Assembly (NCBI GenBank): GCA_029057785.1
Contig: JAIDZC010000005.1
Location: 1 to 37,722 of the forward strand
Direction of reading: 5' to 3'
DNA: 37,722 nt
Source: Anaeroplasmataceae bacterium
Lineage (GTDB): Bacteria > Bacillota_I > Bacilli_A > Acholeplasmatales > Anaeroplasmataceae
Positions 15,357 to 23,270 of the stretch are shown piece after piece (position 1 is the first letter of the stretch; the number at the start of each line of letters is the position of its first letter). Under the pieces are notes generated by a model. It saw nothing but the letters and a program-made list of their open reading frames with translations, did not search any database and was not told where the DNA came from. A program made the position numbers and the translations under genes.

Positions 15357-16211
15357 ATGCAAACAATACAGTGGTTTCCTGGTCATATGGCTAAGGCGAA
15401 ACGTGAAATAAGTGAAAAGGTAAAATTAGTGGATTTGATTATAGAATTAAAAGATGCAAGAATACCTTATGCATCAACAAATCCAATGATTTCTGAAATT
15501 ATAGGAAACAAACCAAGATTAATATTACTTTGTAAAAGTAGTCTTGCTGATCCCCTTGTTACAAAGGCTTGGATGGAATACTATGCTTCAAAAAATATTA
15601 TTTCCTTAGACATTGATTCTATCACAGGGTATCATACAAAAGATATCTTAAAATATGCTAATATCGCATTAAAGGAAGTATTTGAAAAACGACAGGCTAA
15701 AGGGATAACCTCTAAAACTATTAAAGCAATGATTTTAGGTATCCCAAACGTTGGCAAATCAACCTTAATCAATACTTTAGCCAAAAGAAAGGCAACGACA
15801 GTTGGCGATCGCCCAGGTGTGACTAAAAACCAAACTTGGATTAAGATTTCAGAAGTCCTATATTTGTTAGATACACCAGGTATTTTATGGCCAAAATTTG
15901 AAGATCAAGAGGTTGGTCTAAAGCTTGCAATGTGTGGATCTATAAAGGATGAAATTCTAGATTTAAATGGCTTAGTTTTAGCAAGCTTAGATTATATATC
16001 TAAGAATTATCCTGAATATATAAAAAATAGATATAAGATTGAAATTAATGATTCTGAATCCATGCAAGAACAAATTGGCAAAAGCCGTGGTTTTCTTTCA
16101 AAGGGTGGAATTGTAGATTTGGAAAGAACAAATCGTATGTTTATAAATGAACTTAGGGGAATGAAGATAGGAGCAATGAGCTATGAGCGACCAGAAGATC
16201 AATCTATATGA
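15357..16211 (+). CDS. rbgA: Ribosome biogenesis GTPase RbgA (YlqF)
   Basis: RbgA is a circularly permuted GTPase that promotes late 50S subunit maturation. The 284-residue product begins IQWFPGHMAKAKREI, with the catalytic-type His10. It has G1 GIPNVGKS (128-135), G2 in TVGDRPGVTKNQ, and G3 DTPG (from Asp172), followed by ILWPKFEDQEVGLKLA and the RNA-binding C-terminal domain. The G4 position, NKxD in this family, reads CKSS (59-62, bases 15531-15542), so both guanine-contacting residues are lost. The surrounding KPRLILL and LAD are conserved, so alignment is not in doubt. AGGTGA precedes the ATG. The 3' end overlaps rnhB by 29 nt, ending in TGA. Confidence 0.93.
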   Translation: MQTIQWFPGHMAKAKREISEKVKLVDLIIELKDARIPYASTNPMISEIIGNKPRLILLCKSSLADPLVTKAWMEYYASKNIISLDIDSITGYHTKDILKYANIALKEVFEKRQAKGITSKTIKAMILGIPNVGKSTLINTLAKRKATTVGDRPGVTKNQTWIKISEVLYLLDTPGILWPKFEDQEVGLKLAMCGSIKDEILDLNGLVLASLDYISKNYPEYIKNRYKIEINDSESMQEQIGKSRGFLSKGGIVDLERTNRMFINELRGMKIGAMSYERPEDQSI

Positions 16212-16836
16212 ATTTGAAGAGAAATTATATGATGAAGGGTATCATTTGATTTGTGGAGTAGATGAAGCTGGTCGAGGACCTCTTGCTGGTCCAGTTGTTG
16301 TTGCCTCTTGTATTTTACCACCCTTTTTACGTATTGAAGGAATTAACGATTCTAAACAGATTTCTGCTAAGAAGAGAGAAGAACTATTTAAAATTATCAT
16401 TAAGAATGCGATAGATTATAAAATTGTTTTTATTAGTGAAAAAGATGTAGATGAGTTAAATATTTATCAAGCCACTAAGAAGGGAATGCTAGAGGCCATT
16501 GGCGGCTTGAATACGCAACCAGATTATGCATTAATTGATGCAATGCCGCTTGGCGAATTAAAAATCCCACATAATTCCATTATTCATGGTGATGCAAGAT
16601 GTGCAAGTGTTGCAGCGGCAAGTATATTGGCTAAAGTAACACGTGATGAATATATGGAAAAGATGGATGTGAAGTATCCTAATTATGGTTTTAAGAAGCA
16701 CAAGGGCTATGGAACCAAGGCTCATTTAGAAGCATTAGAAAAGTATGGTCCTTGTGAAATTCATAGAAAAACCTATGCACCAGTATCTAAATTTTTTTCA
16801 AAGCAACTGTCATTTCAATTTGATGAGACAGAATAA
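16183..16836 (+). CDS. rnhB: Ribonuclease HII
   Basis: RNase HII cuts RNA in RNA-DNA hybrids and removes misincorporated ribonucleotides from DNA. The 217-residue product shows the type 2 signature GVDEAGRGPLAGPVV (Asp27-Glu28), the third acidic residue in ALIDAMPL, and ASVAAASILAKVTRDEYM. It ends with GYGTKAHLEALEKYGPCEIH, a complete family length. AGGAG lies 9 nt before the ATG, inside the end of rbgA. The overlap of 29 nt implies coupled translation. A terminator follows directly. Confidence 0.95.
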   Translation: MSDQKINLYEFEEKLYDEGYHLICGVDEAGRGPLAGPVVVASCILPPFLRIEGINDSKQISAKKREELFKIIIKNAIDYKIVFISEKDVDELNIYQATKKGMLEAIGGLNTQPDYALIDAMPLGELKIPHNSIIHGDARCASVAAASILAKVTRDEYMEKMDVKYPNYGFKKHKGYGTKAHLEALEKYGPCEIHRKTYAPVSKFFSKQLSFQFDETE

Positions 16837-16838
16837 GA

Positions 16839-16873
16839 CCTCGATTTTTTATAAAATTTGAGGCTTTTCTTTT
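16839..16873 (+). terminator. Intrinsic terminator of rnhB
   Basis: CCTC (16839-16842) pairs with GAGG (16860-16863), extended by an inner ATTTT/AAAAT pairing, and CTTTTCTTTT follows. It starts 3 nt after the rnhB stop. Confidence 0.65.
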
Positions 16874-16930
16874 AGTATAAAAGAGATAGAATACTTTTTT
16901 ATCAAAGAACATAAACTATTAAAAAATCTA

Positions 16931-16959
16931 TTGACAAGAGAGCAATTTTGAAATAAACT
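16931..16959 (+). promoter_or_regulatory. Promoter of topA
   Basis: A consensus -35 TTGACA (16931-16936) and TAAACT (16954-16959) with a 17-nt spacer, 25 nt before the ATG. The -10 is a 4/6 match. Confidence 0.6.
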
Positions 16960-16983
16960 TTAAAAGGTAAGGAAGTGGAAACA

Positions 16984-19197
16984 ATGCAAAATATTATTAT
17001 TGTTGAATCTCCAAGTAAATCGAAAACCATCGGCTCCTATGTTGGAAAAGGCTATTTGGTTCTTTCCTCTAAAGGACATATTTGTGATCTTGCCACCTCT
17101 GGTAAGGATGGTCTTGGAATCGATATTGAGCATGATTTTAAGCCAAATTACAAAGTGATGAAGGATAAAGAAGAACTAGTTGAATACTTGAAAACAACCT
17201 GTAAGGATCGCCAGGTCTATCTTGCAACAGACCCTGACCGTGAGGGAGAAGCGATAGCGTATCATCTTGCTAGAACTTTGAATTTGAATTTAGACGATTT
17301 GAATCGTATTGAATTCCATGAGATTACTAAGCCAGCAGTTAGAAAGGCTTTAGAGAATCCACATAAGATAGATATGCAGATGGTAAATTCTCAGGAATGT
17401 AGAAGAATGATTGACCGCATTTTAGGATTTAAGCTATCTAAGCTTTTACAGAAAAAGATTGGTTCTAAGAGTGCGGGTCGTGTTCAAAGTGTTGTATTAA
17501 AGCTTATAGTAGATTTGGAAAAGGAAATTCTTGCATTTATTCCGACACCTTATTATGAAATGGAAGCGAATTTTAATACTTTTAAATTAAAATTAGTAGA
17601 GCTAGATGGTATGCCTGTTGATTCTAAGAACCGAATTCTAGATCGAAAAGTATTAGAAACCTTGCAACCAAAGCTAATGAGCTTTTTTGTAAGCAATATT
17701 GCAAATAAGCTTGTGAACAGAAATAGTTATCCTGCTTTTACAACATCCACCTTACAACAGGATGCCTCTAACAAGCTGGGATTTTCTCCAAGTAGAACAA
17801 TGAGAATTGCTCAAGGTTTATACGAAGGTAAAGCCATTAAAGATGAAACTGTGGGTTTAATCACATATATGCGTACAGATTCTACAAGATTATCTGACTT
17901 ATTTGTAGATGCTGCTCATCAATATATTAGAAATACATATGGGGATAAATATTTAGGAGAAGTAAAAATTAAGACTGCTAAAAATATGCAAGATGCTCAT
18001 GAGGCAATCAGACCTACTGCAGTAGAAAGACCTCCTGAGGATATGAAGCCTTATTTAACGGAAGAAGAATATCAGCTTTATCGTTTGATTTATAATCGTA
18101 CGATTGCCTCCTTAATGGCACCAGCACGATTCAATTCTTTGAGAGTTGAATTTACGAATACCAATTCTTTATGGGCAGTTACGGGCCAAACTATGGAATT
18201 TGATGGATATTTGAAAGCATATGGAAAAACAGAAGAAGATGAAAATACTATACTTCCTAATTTTTCTTTAGGAGAAGGCTACAATGCAAATGAGATTGTG
18301 ATTTTAGATAAGAAAACTGCTCCAAAGGCAAGATATACAGATGCCTCTATTATAAAAGAGATGGAAGCCTTAGGAATTGGTAGACCTTCTACTTATGCAC
18401 AAACAATTTTAACTTTAAAAGAAAGAAATTATATTACAGTTGAAAAGAAATACTTAGTTCCTACAGAACAAGGAACATTAACAAGTGAGAAGTTAGATCA
18501 ATTTTTCAACGATTTAATTAATGTTTCTTATACAGCTGAAATGGAAACAAACCTAGATGAAATTGCTCGTGGAACGAAAAAAGAACTAGATCAATTGAAA
18601 GAATTTTATCAAGCGTTTATTCCATTATTTGATATTGCTATGGAAAAGATGGAAGCAATCTATCCTATTCCAACAGAACAAATCTGTCCAGAATGTGGTG
18701 GTATGCTCGTCATTCGTAAATCTAAATTTGGTGAGTTCATATCCTGCAGCAATTACCCTTCTTGTAAGTATGTCTACAAGGAAGAAAATCAAGAAAATGA
18801 GCCAGTGGATACAGGAATTATCTGTCCGGAATGTGGTAAGGGTCATATTGTTGAGCGTGTAGCTAAAACGGGCAAAAATAAAGGAGCTATCTTTTATGCC
18901 TGCAACAATTATCCAAATTGTAAGGTGACCTATAGTGACCCCCCTACAAACCACATCTGTCCAAATTGTGGCAGTATTATGCTTGAGGATAAGGATGGAA
19001 AGCTGTATTGTTCTAAGCAATGTGATAAGAAGGATGAAAAGGAAGAGACAATTTTATGCCCAGTATGCAAGAAGGGACATATGGTAAAGCGTGTGGCCTC
19101 CAAGGGCAAAAACAAAGGAAATGTATTCTATGGCTGCTCTAACTTTCCTAGATGTAAAAATATTATGACGGAAGAAGATATTCAAAAATTATCATAA
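16984..19197 (+). CDS. topA: DNA topoisomerase I
   Basis: A type IA topoisomerase that relaxes negative supercoils through a 5'-phosphotyrosine intermediate. The 737-residue product starts with a TOPRIM domain (IIIVESPSKSKTIGSYVGKG; acidic motif DPDREGEAIAYHL). The active-site tyrosine is Tyr295 in LITYMRTDSTRLS, and DAHEAIRPT follows. The C-terminus carries four zinc-ribbon modules, beginning CPECGGML, CPECGKGH, CPNCGSIM and CPVCKKGH. The second and fourth share the 'KNKG..FY.C.N.P.CK' pattern. ATG 16984 is preferred over GTG 16975, since GGAAG lies 8 nt upstream. It has its own promoter and terminator. Confidence 0.97.
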   Translation: MQNIIIVESPSKSKTIGSYVGKGYLVLSSKGHICDLATSGKDGLGIDIEHDFKPNYKVMKDKEELVEYLKTTCKDRQVYLATDPDREGEAIAYHLARTLNLNLDDLNRIEFHEITKPAVRKALENPHKIDMQMVNSQECRRMIDRILGFKLSKLLQKKIGSKSAGRVQSVVLKLIVDLEKEILAFIPTPYYEMEANFNTFKLKLVELDGMPVDSKNRILDRKVLETLQPKLMSFFVSNIANKLVNRNSYPAFTTSTLQQDASNKLGFSPSRTMRIAQGLYEGKAIKDETVGLITYMRTDSTRLSDLFVDAAHQYIRNTYGDKYLGEVKIKTAKNMQDAHEAIRPTAVERPPEDMKPYLTEEEYQLYRLIYNRTIASLMAPARFNSLRVEFTNTNSLWAVTGQTMEFDGYLKAYGKTEEDENTILPNFSLGEGYNANEIVILDKKTAPKARYTDASIIKEMEALGIGRPSTYAQTILTLKERNYITVEKKYLVPTEQGTLTSEKLDQFFNDLINVSYTAEMETNLDEIARGTKKELDQLKEFYQAFIPLFDIAMEKMEAIYPIPTEQICPECGGMLVIRKSKFGEFISCSNYPSCKYVYKEENQENEPVDTGIICPECGKGHIVERVAKTGKNKGAIFYACNNYPNCKVTYSDPPTNHICPNCGSIMLEDKDGKLYCSKQCDKKDEKEETILCPVCKKGHMVKRVASKGKNKGNVFYGCSNFPRCKNIMTEEDIQKLS

Positions 19198-19201
19198 AAG
19201 G

Positions 19202-19240
19202 CTGTGTTGGAATTTTTCCACACAGTTTTTTTATTTTATT
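19202..19240 (+). terminator. Intrinsic terminator of topA
   Basis: CTGTGTTGGAA and TTCCACACAG pair along 10 bp with one bulge, followed by TTTTTTTATTTTATT. It begins 5 nt after the topA stop. Confidence 0.85.
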
Positions 19241-19751
19241 TTTTAAAAATTAAAATGAAGTATTTTTCTTATAATACAATCATATCATATTTCTTTGAAA
19301 CAAGTATAGCAATAAAAAAATTGAGGCAATCAAAATTAGGTTCGAATTCTTTTCCTATACTTCATTGGCTTTTACTAGATTATAATACTTCTAAATATTC
19401 AAGATCATTACTTTCAATATCTGGGGAATATAAAGGCAATCTCACATTGTCAACAAATCAATAAATAATAGTACAATACAAATAATAAGTATGTTTCATA
19501 AATGATTTCTCCAGTAACTTAAATATTTACCATTAGTTCTTACTAAAGTAAAGTAATATTTTTAAAATGTCGAGGAATATGAAGTAATAGAAGTGTCTTT
19601 TGATTGAATACCATAATAAAGAAAAAAACATTATTCTAACCTAATCTTGCGTAATCAGGTGGAATTTCTCTTTTTTGTTTTTAATGCGAAATCATATATT
19701 TTTGCTTTTTTTTATGATATAATGAAATTAGAAAAAGGGAGATGATATCCG
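19241..19751. other. AT-rich gap between topA and the accessory island
   Basis: No convincing gene. A plus-strand frame ending at 19464 could start at ATG 19255 (69 residues), but it has no ribosome binding site, and its longer form starts inside the topA terminator. The minus strand across 19270-19460 reads as protein-like segments broken by two stops, so decayed coding sequence is possible on either strand. The stretch contains a terminator-like repeat (19616-19693). A TATAAT at about 19719-19724 probably drives the island genes that follow. Confidence 0.4.
19616..19693 (+). repeat. Copy A of an imperfect direct repeat (terminator-like)
   Basis: This stretch aligns with 22747-22814 over its whole length. 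Both share CTAATCTT, a AATCAG core, and TTTGTTTTTAATGC followed by AAATC. In copy A the flanking arms pair only weakly through A-T pairs. It may be a decayed copy of the downstream terminator or a duplicated module boundary. Confidence 0.5.
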
Positions 19752-19874
19752 ATGTTAAATTTGAAAACCAAATTTGATATTAAAATAGAATATTCAAATA
19801 ATAAAGTGTATGAATCAATATCAATTTATTATTTGAATCAAAAAGCTTTTATATTTAGAAAGGAAATTAAATAA
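19752..19874 (+). CDS. Small 40-aa ORF upstream of the lipoprotein gene
   Basis: A 40-residue ORF following a TATAAT and GGGAG about 10 nt before the ATG. The product begins MLNLKTKFDIKIEY and ends FIFRKEIK, with no signal peptide, membrane helix or Cys motif. Its TAA directly abuts the ATG of the lipoprotein gene (19875), as in translationally coupled genes. The promoter, start site and coupling favour a real gene. The short, AT-rich sequence gives no family match that I recognise. Confidence 0.45.
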   Translation: MLNLKTKFDIKIEYSNNKVYESISIYYLNQKAFIFRKEIK

Positions 19875-20390
19875 ATGAAAAAAAATATATTTTTACTTTT
19901 TCTAGTAGTATTGTTTACTTTGATTTTCTCTTCTTGTAGTTCACAGGAGTCTGTCTATCCACCAAAAGATCATATAAAAATAGAATTAGAACCAGAATAT
20001 AGTATATATGATGATATTCTAGTGGATATTTCTATAGGGCTTTGGAAAGAAGCACAGGAAAGCTATATTTCTACACCAAATCTTAAATATATAGTAGCAT
20101 ATTCCAAAACCTATCCTGCGGATAATTCTGAGGAGCATACAATTTTATTCACATTAACAGACTTTTCATCTGATATATATTATTTCACTGAAAACGGAAA
20201 TAAGATTATCTATAATTTCAAAGAAACATTTTCCATAAAAAAGGAAGTTTTTACAGATAGTACAGGAGAATTTTATATCTTTATGTATAGTACGACTTCA
20301 GATTTTAATGGGAGAAGCTTTACTCGTATAAGTAAAATAACTTATGAAAAAAACAATGAAACATTAATACTAAATAGATCTAAAAGTTAA
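19875..20390 (+). CDS. Putative lipoprotein
   Basis: A 171-residue secreted lipoprotein of unknown function. It has an n-region MKKN, a hydrophobic core (about 5-18) and a lipobox ending LIFSSC, with Cys20 as the probable lipidation site. The mature part is acidic and predicted mostly beta, with aromatic-rich strands such as DIYYFTENGNKIIYNF. AAAGGA is upstream. It is followed 12 nt later by the secreted metalloprotease, so the two are probably co-transcribed. The sequence is more AT-rich than the core genes on either side, in line with an accessory origin. Confidence 0.65.
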   Translation: MKKNIFLLFLVVLFTLIFSSCSSQESVYPPKDHIKIELEPEYSIYDDILVDISIGLWKEAQESYISTPNLKYIVAYSKTYPADNSEEHTILFTLTDFSSDIYYFTENGNKIIYNFKETFSIKKEVFTDSTGEFYIFMYSTTSDFNGRSFTRISKITYEKNNETLILNRSKS

Positions 20391-20402
20391 GAAAGGAAAG
20401 CT

Positions 20403-20693
20403 ATGAAACACAAATTAAATCATAAAGTATTTGGTTTTTTATTATTATTTATATTAATTGTATCTTTTTGCAGCATTTCAACTTCAGCTAATTCAAAGTA
20501 TGATAATAGTCATTTAAGTACATCCAAAATGAGTGATTTAAATGACATTGAATCAGTAGCTTTTAATTCACAGTTAGATGATGCTCTTTATGGCAATGAG
20601 ATTGAAGAAGATACTTATTGTCAAGATTATATTCAATTAGATTTTGAGGAAAGGGCATTTTCATTATCGGAAATAGCATATCTATTTTTTTAA
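20403..20693 (+). CDS. N-terminal part of a secreted metalloprotease, ending at a T7 frameshift
   Basis: A 96-residue ORF with a clear signal peptide: MKHKLNHK, a hydrophobic core FGFLLLFILIVSFCSIS, then a TSANSK cleavage region. After this it is acidic. It ends CTA TTT TTT TAA. Skipping one T of the T7 run (20685-20691) continues in frame as FFNVNSSSQVKN and leads directly into the HEXXH protein downstream, giving one 769-residue protein. This is therefore not an independent gene but the export signal and pro-region of the protease. Either the locus is frameshifted (pseudogene, phase-variable or sequencing error) or the ribosome shifts +1 at TTT-TAA. GAAAGGAAAG precedes the ATG. Confidence 0.7.
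   Translation: MKHKLNHKVFGFLLLFILIVSFCSISTSANSKYDNSHLSTSKMSDLNDIESVAFNSQLDDALYGNEIEEDTYCQDYIQLDFEERAFSLSEIAYLFF
20685..20691 (+). other. T7 homopolymer at the frame junction
   Basis: Seven T residues followed directly by AA, so TTT TTT TAA in the upstream frame. The +1 frame is open only from 20677 (after TAG 20674-20676), so the join must occur at or next to this run. A tRNA-Phe on TTT can re-pair on the overlapping TTT one base downstream with the stop codon in the A site. Confidence 0.7.
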
Positions 20694-20817
20694 TGTCAAT
20701 TCCTCAAGCCAGGTAAAAAATGTTAAATATGAATATGCAGGATTTAATATAATTGAGACAAGCATAGTAAAAGGCTCTGTTAAAATAGGCGTTAAGTTTA
20801 ATGAGAATAATGATGCC

Positions 20818-22713
20818 ATGAGTCTTAAATTGATAGTAAAACTATCTGATGATAATGTCTTAGTTTCTAATGTATATGGATATCAATCTAATGAATTATA
20901 TTTTTTTAGTTATGCATCAGATGAAAATGTAGATTTATTATATTATGATTATGCGTTAAGAACAAATACGATTTCTAATGAAGAATATGAAGAGTTATTA
21001 ATAGAAAAATCTTGTCTTGCAGAAGAAAAAAAATATGTTAGCAATGAAATACAGCAAGATCCTTTTTATGATTCTAATAATCAGGCCAGTGTACTTGCTT
21101 ATGAACCAGTAGCATCATATGTGAGCGGAAACTGGAGCTGGCATGATGGGAATAATTATCACCCGTTAAAAAACACATTGGTAAACATATCTTATCCTCG
21201 CAATGCTCCTGGGGATAGTGCATATGTATCATGTAGTACTTATACAGATGAAAATGGTGATTTTTCTGCAACACTTTGGATTACAGAGTCAGTTGAGGTT
21301 CAAGTTCAGGTACGTTCAGAAGGTAAAACAACTCTAGTTAGAAAAAATTCACTTAGTTCATCTTATTCTTCAACAACTCCTTCTAAAACACTTAACCCAG
21401 GCGGTTCTGTTTCATTTGATTATTATTTGCCTAATACAAGTACAACTTTTAAGGCTTTTCAGGTTGGCCAAGCGCTGATTATGGGTGGAAGATATGTTGA
21501 GGCAATGACTGGAACAACTGCCCCAAAAGCAACTTGCCATTTTCCTAAATCTAATAATCAATATAGTTCCTTTTGGGATGCTATAGATATTACAGAGGAA
21601 GCCCATAATTATTGGGATATTATTCTGCATGAGTATGGACATAAACTTCAAGACCATTTTAAAATTGATGATAGTCCTGGGGGCTCACATATTATCAATG
21701 AAGATTTAATTACTAAGCATGGCAAAGATAAAGGTTTAAGATTAGCATGGGGAGAAGGTTGGCCCACTTTCTTTTCCATATTGGTAACTCAATATTATGG
21801 AGATGAATTAAGAAATATTAGACAAATAAATGACAACACCTATCATTCATATACTTATAATGACGATGGTGAGCTTGAGGAGTGGAATTTTAATCTTGAG
21901 ACTCCAAGCACGCATGTAGAAGGAGAAGGCTGTGAGGCAGCTATCTTTGCTGTACTATATGATTTTTATGATTTTTACTCTTTAAATGAATCATGGGATA
22001 ATGTGTCTTTCTCTCATAGTACCATGTTCAATGCAGTAATTAATTCCAAAGCCACTACATTTTCAGGGTTTTTAAATTATTTTGTTAACAACTATCATAG
22101 TGCTAATGATGGAAAAATAGGTGATATTTTATCACAATACGGAATGTCCCCAACTAACTTAAGAGTAAGCAATGGAACTTTATCATATACTACTCCACCA
22201 ACATTTTTTTGGGAAGCTGGTGGCCCAACATCTTGTAGCTATAATAGTTTTAAATTAGCATTTTATAATTCAAACAAGTCAATTATCTTGACAACAGAAG
22301 AGCAGCTAGATACTACTTTGACATTATCTTTAGAGCAATGGCATCAAATCTGGGACTCTGATACTACATCTGTTTTTGTAATGGTAATAGCATATCAAAC
22401 CTCTAAACCATCTACAGGAGCTTATTACTCTGTTCAATTAGAAATATCAAGACCATCTAATGAAACTCATGTACATAATTATACATATACATATACCGAT
22501 GTACATACACATAAAGCATCTTGTGCTTGTGGGGATTCCTTTCAGCAGGTTCATTATTTCATAACAGAGAGACTAGGTCAAAGATGCAAATATTGCCGAT
22601 ATTATACAGAGGGACCAGTAATTACCCCAGGAATAATGAGTTCAAATTTAATTACTAAAGAAGTTTTATATATTCCAAGAAAAGAAACAATAAATGTTAT
22701 TGAAAGTATTTAA
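20818..22713 (+). CDS. Zinc metalloprotease, catalytic and C-terminal part
   Basis: The open frame actually extends upstream from 20818 to the T7 run at 20691; the ATG at 20818 is internal and has no ribosome binding site. The 631-residue part contains a beta-rich region, a carboxypeptidase-regulatory-like/transthyretin-like domain (around SYVSGNWSWHD to TLWITESVEVQVQV), and a zincin core with HEYGHKLQDHF (bases 21628 onward). A downstream AWGEGWPTFFSIL supplies a candidate third zinc-ligand region. The C-terminus has a small His/Cys module (about 552-605) with CACGD and CKYC. No membrane anchor is seen. Without the upstream ORF it would have no export signal. It is followed by a strong terminator. 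Confidence 0.75.
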   Translation: MSLKLIVKLSDDNVLVSNVYGYQSNELYFFSYASDENVDLLYYDYALRTNTISNEEYEELLIEKSCLAEEKKYVSNEIQQDPFYDSNNQASVLAYEPVASYVSGNWSWHDGNNYHPLKNTLVNISYPRNAPGDSAYVSCSTYTDENGDFSATLWITESVEVQVQVRSEGKTTLVRKNSLSSSYSSTTPSKTLNPGGSVSFDYYLPNTSTTFKAFQVGQALIMGGRYVEAMTGTTAPKATCHFPKSNNQYSSFWDAIDITEEAHNYWDIILHEYGHKLQDHFKIDDSPGGSHIINEDLITKHGKDKGLRLAWGEGWPTFFSILVTQYYGDELRNIRQINDNTYHSYTYNDDGELEEWNFNLETPSTHVEGEGCEAAIFAVLYDFYDFYSLNESWDNVSFSHSTMFNAVINSKATTFSGFLNYFVNNYHSANDGKIGDILSQYGMSPTNLRVSNGTLSYTTPPTFFWEAGGPTSCSYNSFKLAFYNSNKSIILTTEEQLDTTLTLSLEQWHQIWDSDTTSVFVMVIAYQTSKPSTGAYYSVQLEISRPSNETHVHNYTYTYTDVHTHKASCACGDSFQQVHYFITERLGQRCKYCRYYTEGPVITPGIMSSNLITKEVLYIPRKETINVIESI

Positions 22714-22746
22714 TAGGTAAGTATTGAATTCAAATATATTTAACAT

Positions 22747-22814
22747 ATAAAAAGAAGCAATTTTCTAATCTTATGCAATCAGAAATATTGCTTCTTTGTT
22801 TTTAATGCAAAATC
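22747..22814 (+). repeat. Copy B of the imperfect direct repeat
   Basis: The partner of 19616-19693, about 3.1 kb downstream. The two copies bracket the 40-aa ORF, the lipoprotein and the protease. This copy contains the perfect terminator stem. Confidence 0.5.
22751..22803. terminator. Intrinsic terminator after the metalloprotease
   Basis: AAAGAAGCAAT (22751-22761) and ATTGCTTCTTT (22787-22797) form a perfect 11-bp stem around a 25-nt loop, followed by GTTTTTA. On the minus strand it is followed by TTATATG, so it can serve the minus-strand remnant too. The long loop, partly shared with copy A, is unusual for a plain terminator. Confidence 0.75.
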
Positions 22815-22834
22815 CCCTCTTTTAATTATTGAAT

Positions 22835-23188
22835 TTATAGGATTGTCATTAAATAATCACTGTCATCAATACAATTAATATTTACACTGTAAGCGCCATT
22901 TCTATGCTGTCCAGTTGTTAACACATCTTTTTCAATTTGATTAGCATCTATAAGGTTGCCAGAAGGGAGATTTAGGAACATATTTAAATTTTCATAAGTT
23001 TCTTTTAAAGAATCAGTTAAATCTTGTATAAGGTCATCCTTTGTATAAACATAGAATTCCTTTGTCTTGCTATTTTTAATAGTAAACAGAACTCCTAGAT
23101 TCTCTTTAATCTTATTGTTATTTATTTTATTGATTGGTATATTGCCATTTTCATATTGATTGACTTCAAATAGAGAGAATGAGATTTT
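22835..23188 (-). pseudogene. C-terminal remnant of an unknown gene
   Basis: A 117-codon minus-strand open frame that is bounded upstream by TAG and has no usable start codon near its beginning. The product is typical soluble protein sequence (FYVYTKDDLIQDLTDSLKE near the middle, ending IDDSDYLMTIL). An ATG (minus strand) about 30 nt further upstream is in another frame and stops after about 30 codons, so a one-base frameshift or loss of the 5' part is likely. I recognise no family. The rest of the 22714-23270 gap holds only the terminator and the 5' signals of the next gene. Confidence 0.45.
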
Positions 23189-23270
23189 CTAATAAGCAGT
23201 TGCGATTTTTTCATTTTTGTAGGAAAATATTATCTTTTATGTTAAAATACTATTGAAAGGAAGTGCTCCT

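Noticed and set aside
18625-19020. 131-codon minus-strand frame inside topA
   Set aside because: It lies wholly within the zinc-ribbon coding part of topA. Such antisense frames arise from the repeated Cys/Gly/Lys codon pattern.
19204-19464. 86-codon plus-strand frame after topA
   Set aside because: It begins inside the topA terminator. The internal ATG at 19255 has no ribosome binding site, and the opposite strand looks equally coding-like.
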